The notes beneath the pieces are model-generated. The model was given only the letters and a program-made list of their open reading frames with translations. It did not search any database and was not told where the DNA came from. Positions 60,863 through 64,000 of a stretch of 64,000 bases of DNA are shown one piece after another; within the stretch, counting starts at the first letter, position 1, and every line of letters starts with the position of its first letter. The DNA is taken from assembly GCA_017527065.1 (NCBI GenBank), contig JAFXQO010000028.1, forward strand, positions 1 through 64,000. The letters are read 5' to 3'. Both the position numbers and the translations under genes were made by a program. Origin of the DNA: Clostridia bacterium. GTDB lineage: Bacteria > Bacillota > Clostridia > Christensenellales > Aristaeellaceae.

Positions 60863-62326
60863 TCAGCGGATTTTGAGCGCCCCCGTGTACTTCGAGGGCA
60901 GCTTCTCGGGCAGCGGCACGCTGAGCACGCCGTACTCATTGTGGAAGGGCAGCTCGCCCGCGCCCAGCAGCGTCACCGAGTGGATTTCCTGGCCCGCGAA
61001 GCTGCGCAGCACCGCCGTCTCGCCGGGCTTTATGCCCATCATGAAGGCGTACACCGCGCCGTCCTTCTGGGTGAAGCGGAAGTCCGAGCGCGCCCAGTCG
61101 GTCTTGTCCTCCCGGAAGCCCTCGATCTTCACGCGGGTCTCGCCTTCGCCGAACACGCGCCACGGGCGGGTGCCGTAGACCGCCTCCGCGTTGACCTGGA
61201 ACCACCCGGCCAGCTCGGCCAGGATGAAGTCCGCGTCCTCGTCGATGGTGCCGTCCGGCCGCTGCAGCACGTTGAGCAGCATGCAGCCGTTCTTCGAGAT
61301 GATGTCGATGAGCATCTCGATGATCTGGTCGGGCTGCTTGTAGGGATGGTGCACGTCGTAGAACCAGTTGCCGATGCAGGTGTCCGTGTGCCAGGGGGCG
61401 GGCATGATGCCGGGCAGCTGGCTCTTTTCGATGTCCAGAACGCCCACCGAGTAGATTTCCGGCCGCCTGTCCTTCTGCAGGTACACCGCCTGGTTGGAGC
61501 CGTGCTTCTCGATGGAAGTGTTGTAAAGCCTTGCAACAGCTTCCAAGCCCTCTTTGTAGTCGGCCTCGACGATAGTCGTCTGCTGGCCCAGCCAGTGGCC
61601 GCCGAAGGGCAGCGCGCCGTCCGAATAGAGTATCTCCGGCTTGAAGGTGTCGATCATCTCGTTCACGGCCTTCAGCCAGTAGGCGTGATACGCCGGGTTC
61701 GCGGTATACCAGGGGCGGGCCTCTTTCGGGTCGTCCGTGCCGTGCTCGTAGTTGTCGAAGTAGAAGTCCCGGTATGCGGGATCGTTGCCGTCGTAGGGCA
61801 CGCCGGCGTAGGGGCCGGTGGCGTCGCAGCCCTTGTTCACGCGCCACCAGGAGAAGGACGCGCCCAGGTGCTCGGTGATGCCGAAGGGCAGGCGATACTT
61901 GTCCGCCGCGGCCTTCCACAGGGCCAGTATGTCCTTGTGGGGGCCCACGTTCACGCTGTTCATGCGGTTGACGGAGGAGGCGTAGTTAAAAAAGTGGTCG
62001 TGATGCGTGGCCTGGCCCACGAAATAGCGCGCGCCGGCCTTCACGTACTTGTCCATCAGCGCCTCGGGGTCGAAGCGCTCGGCCTTCCAGAGCTCAACCA
62101 GGTCCTTGTAGCCGAACTTCGAGGGATGGCCGTAGTGGCGCACGTGGTATTCATACTGGGGCGTGCCCTGGATGTACATGTTGCGGGCGTACCAGTCGCC
62201 GAACATGGGCACGCTCTGGGGGCCCCAGTGGCTCCAGATGCCGAACTTGGCGTCGCGGAACCATTCGGGCGCGTCGTACTGGCGAAGGGATTCAAAGGTG
62301 GGTTCAAACCGCGCGATTGAGCTCAT
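60863..62326 (-). CDS. Alpha-L-fucosidase, GH29 (second copy, divergent)
   Basis: A 487-residue GH29-like enzyme. Landmarks are RDAKFGIWSHWGPQSVPMFG, RYFVGQATHHDHFFNYAS, and the presumed nucleophile in KPEILYSDGALPFGG near residue 240; the C-terminal beta domain ends LPSKYTGALKIR. It differs strongly from the 451-residue GH29 at 28.6 kb, so substrate range probably differs. No signal peptide. I chose ATG 62326, with AAGGATGG upstream. It is last in an operon with the PLP enzyme and esterase. Confidence 0.87.
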   Translation of the reverse strand: MSSIARFEPTFESLRQYDAPEWFRDAKFGIWSHWGPQSVPMFGDWYARNMYIQGTPQYEYHVRHYGHPSKFGYKDLVELWKAERFDPEALMDKYVKAGARYFVGQATHHDHFFNYASSVNRMNSVNVGPHKDILALWKAAADKYRLPFGITEHLGASFSWWRVNKGCDATGPYAGVPYDGNDPAYRDFYFDNYEHGTDDPKEARPWYTANPAYHAYWLKAVNEMIDTFKPEILYSDGALPFGGHWLGQQTTIVEADYKEGLEAVARLYNTSIEKHGSNQAVYLQKDRRPEIYSVGVLDIEKSQLPGIMPAPWHTDTCIGNWFYDVHHPYKQPDQIIEMLIDIISKNGCMLLNVLQRPDGTIDEDADFILAELAGWFQVNAEAVYGTRPWRVFGEGETRVKIEGFREDKTDWARSDFRFTQKDGAVYAFMMGIKPGETAVLRSFAGQEIHSVTLLGAGELPFHNEYGVLSVPLPEKLPSKYTGALKIR

Positions 62327-62358
62327 GATCTTCCATCCTTTCGTTGGTCGTATGTGGT

Positions 62359-63537
62359 TCAGGCGTCCGGCAGGGTGTCCAGCGCCTGGGATATGTCGGC
62401 GATGAGGGTGTCCACGTTCTCGAGGCCCACGTGCATGCGCACCAGGTTGTCCGGCCGGCCGGCCGCGCGGCCCGCCTCGTCCTGGCCCAGGGGGATGCAC
62501 AGGCTCTCGAAGCCGCCCCAGCTGCAGCCGTTCTGGAAACAGCGCAGCCGCGATGTGAAGCGCACCGCGTCCTCCCAGCCGCCGGCGGGCACGAAGCTGA
62601 GCAAACCCGTGGCGCGCGTCATGTACCTGTGGAACAGTTCATTCTGCTCAAAGGTCCGGGAGCCGGGATAGAACACGCGCCTGATCTTCGGGCTGTTCTC
62701 CAGGAACGCGGCCACCTTCTCGGCGTTGGCGGCGTGCTGGGGCACGCGCACGGTCAGCGTCCGGAGGCCGCGGATGAGCAGCGAGGCCTGGTGGGGATCC
62801 ATGCTGCTGCCCAGCCAGGCGCGCTCGTAATTCTGGATGCTCTCGATGATCTCCCGGCGCGCCGCCACCGCGCCGGCCACGATGTCGCTGTGGCCGCCCA
62901 GGTATTTCGAGGCGGTGTGGCACACCATGTCGACGCCGTGCTTCAAAGGCTGCTGGTAAAGCGGCGTTGCGTAGGAGTTGTCGATCACGGTGCCGATTCC
63001 CTTCTCCCGGGCGAGGGCGGCGACGGCATCCAGGTCCTGCATGCGGAAAACCAGGCTGGAGGGGCTTTCCAGGTAAATGAGCCGCGTGTCCGGGCGGATG
63101 GCGGCGCGGATCTCGTCCACGGATTCGCCGCTGACCAGCGTGTAGTCCACGTTGAATCGCTGGTGCAGGTAGTCCTTGATGAAGCCCAGGGTGCAGCCGT
63201 AGGCCGTGTCGACCAGCACCACGTGGCAGTTGGCGCGCACGAAGTGCATGATGGCGCTGGAGATCGCGCCCATGCCGGAGGAGAAGCACAGCGCGCCGTC
63301 GCCGCCCTCCAGCGCGGCGATCTTGCGCTCGGCGATGTCTGTGGTCGGGTTGGACATGCGCGTGTAGGCGTAGCCCGCGTCCGGCATGCCGCCGCCAGCC
63401 TTCGGGCGCACGAACAGGGAATTCTGGAAAACCGGCGGCACGACGGCCCCCATGAACTTTTCGTACTCGTCGCCCACGTGGGCGCAGATGTCCTCGGGCG
63501 TCGTATAGCGCCTGTCTTCCTCGGTCAGGAATGCCAT
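62359..63537 (-). CDS. Cys/Met metabolism PLP-dependent enzyme (gamma-lyase/synthase family)
   Basis: A 392-residue fold-type I PLP enzyme. The PLP lysine is in CHTASKYLGGHSDIVAG at about residue 211. Other landmarks are YTRMSNPTTDIAERKIAALE, LCFSSGMGAISSAI and LIYLESPSSLVFRMQD. The family includes cystathionine gamma-synthase, beta- and gamma-lyases, and methionine gamma-lyase; which one cannot be decided by eye. No sulfur-metabolism gene is adjacent. It lies between the esterase (19-bp gap) and the fucosidase (32-bp gap). Confidence 0.88.
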   Translation of the reverse strand: MAFLTEEDRRYTTPEDICAHVGDEYEKFMGAVVPPVFQNSLFVRPKAGGGMPDAGYAYTRMSNPTTDIAERKIAALEGGDGALCFSSGMGAISSAIMHFVRANCHVVLVDTAYGCTLGFIKDYLHQRFNVDYTLVSGESVDEIRAAIRPDTRLIYLESPSSLVFRMQDLDAVAALAREKGIGTVIDNSYATPLYQQPLKHGVDMVCHTASKYLGGHSDIVAGAVAARREIIESIQNYERAWLGSSMDPHQASLLIRGLRTLTVRVPQHAANAEKVAAFLENSPKIRRVFYPGSRTFEQNELFHRYMTRATGLLSFVPAGGWEDAVRFTSRLRCFQNGCSWGGFESLCIPLGQDEAGRAAGRPDNLVRMHVGLENVDTLIADISQALDTLPDA

Positions 63538-63556
63538 GACGGATTACCTCCCGCGC

Positions 63557-64000
63557 TTATTTCACGATCCATTTCAGCACGTTCTGAATCTGCTCGTCCC
63601 AGTACTTCCACTGGTGGTCGCCGGGGGATTCGGAGTAGGTCAGGCTGTAGCCCAGCTTTTTCAGGTGGTCGCGCATGGCCACGTTGGCCGGATACAGGCC
63701 GTCCTCCGTGCCGCACCACATGAACACCTCCGGCAGGGGCTTTCCGGAGGCCTTCAGCTCCTCCGCCGCGGCGAACAGGTCGTTGAAGGAGCCCTTGATC
63801 CCGTCAAGCGGGCCGAACACGGTGCTCCAGTATGCCAGGCGGCTCTTTGTGAGCGGCGCGGTACGGCCGGCCACGTCCACCGCGCCGGAGAGCGTCGCCA
63901 CGCGGGAGAAGGCGTCGCTGGCCCGGAGGCCCAGCTTGAGCGCGCCGTAGCCGCCCATGGACAGGCCCGCGGCCCAGGTGTCCTCGCGCTTCGAGGACAT
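63557..64000 (-). CDS. Esterase, EstA/esterase-D family (5' end outside the window)
   Basis: The visible 147 residues are the C-terminal part of an alpha/beta-hydrolase. The nucleophile elbow is AAGLSMGGYGALKLGLRAS, with the serine at the 14th visible residue; the acid aspartate is likely in CGTEDGLYPAN and the histidine in SPGDHQWKYWDEQI. Tributyrin-type esterases of this family have about 250-270 residues, so roughly 110 are missing. The frame is open to the window edge, and the ATG at 64000 is internal. Confidence 0.87.
   Translation of the reverse strand: MSSKREDTWAAGLSMGGYGALKLGLRASDAFSRVATLSGAVDVAGRTAPLTKSRLAYWSTVFGPLDGIKGSFNDLFAAAEELKASGKPLPEVFMWCGTEDGLYPANVAMRDHLKKLGYSLTYSESPGDHQWKYWDEQIQNVLKWIVK

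Overview
The window is GC-rich DNA, visibly G/C at most third codon positions, with strong purine-rich Shine-Dalgarno sites. It most likely comes from an endospore-forming member of the Bacillota, probably class Clostridia. The best evidence is the sporulation pair yabP-yabQ followed by a DivIC-like gene, together with the Firmicute-type order infB-rbfA-nrnA-truB-ribF, a CsoR-CopZ pair and a LplB/YtcP-type sugar ABC importer. The density of carbohydrate genes suggests an anaerobic glycan feeder from a gut or similar habitat. I cannot name a genus. No rRNA, tRNA, CRISPR array, transposase or phage gene is visible.

Layout. 1-6.3 kb: translation and RNA-maturation cluster, interrupted by a membrane diguanylate cyclase and ending in a RibF that lacks its kinase domain. 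6.4-11.1 kb: sugar isomerase, split transketolase and FGGY kinase, which fit a D-apiose-like branched-pentose pathway. 11.2-14.7 kb: binding protein and two permeases of an oligosaccharide importer. 14.8-22.2 kb: PAP2 phosphatase, metallo-beta-lactamase-fold protein, PfkB kinase, GNAT, SGNH hydrolase, DUF4230 protein, a 27-residue membrane peptide, HAD phosphatase and serine hydrolase. 22.3-25.4 kb: GH106-like glycosidase. 25.4-30 kb (minus): glycosyltransferase, coiled-coil protein, SGNH hydrolase, a long palindromic repeat and a GH29 fucosidase. 30-34 kb (minus): lipase-like protein, divIC-yabQ-yabP and two SH3b secreted proteins. 34-38.6 kb (minus): four-gene operon of unknown pathway. 38.7-42 kb: secreted protein of unknown function and a divergent membrane MutS homologue. 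42-45.7 kb: mnmG-rsmG-aroB. 45.8-49.4 kb: csoR-copZ, a NagZ-like GH3 enzyme and anmK. 49.4-51 kb (minus): acyl-ACP thioesterase and GDSL hydrolase. 51.4-60.8 kb: GH28 pectinase, TIM-barrel isomerase, nagA, ROK kinase, methyltransferase, galactonate dehydratase and GH38 mannosidase. 60.9-64 kb (minus): GH29 fucosidase, Cys/Met-type PLP enzyme and a truncated esterase.

How it works together. Six glycosidases or glycosidase-like proteins (GH106-like, two GH29, GH3, GH28, GH38) all lack a signal peptide. This points to import of short glycans and cytosolic breakdown. Rhamnosidase-like, fucosidase, polygalacturonase and possible apiose functions all match linkages or sugars of pectin, including rhamnogalacturonan II. 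NagZ-like GH3, AnmK, ROK kinase and NagA together would form most of a muropeptide/amino-sugar salvage route.

Transcription signals are unusually readable. Many gene clusters have a promoter with TTGACN or TTGCNN, a 17-bp (rarely 18-bp) spacer and a TATNAT-like -10, and strong hairpin terminators separate units. Three different intergenic repeat elements are present, one of them a nested palindrome of about 410 bp.
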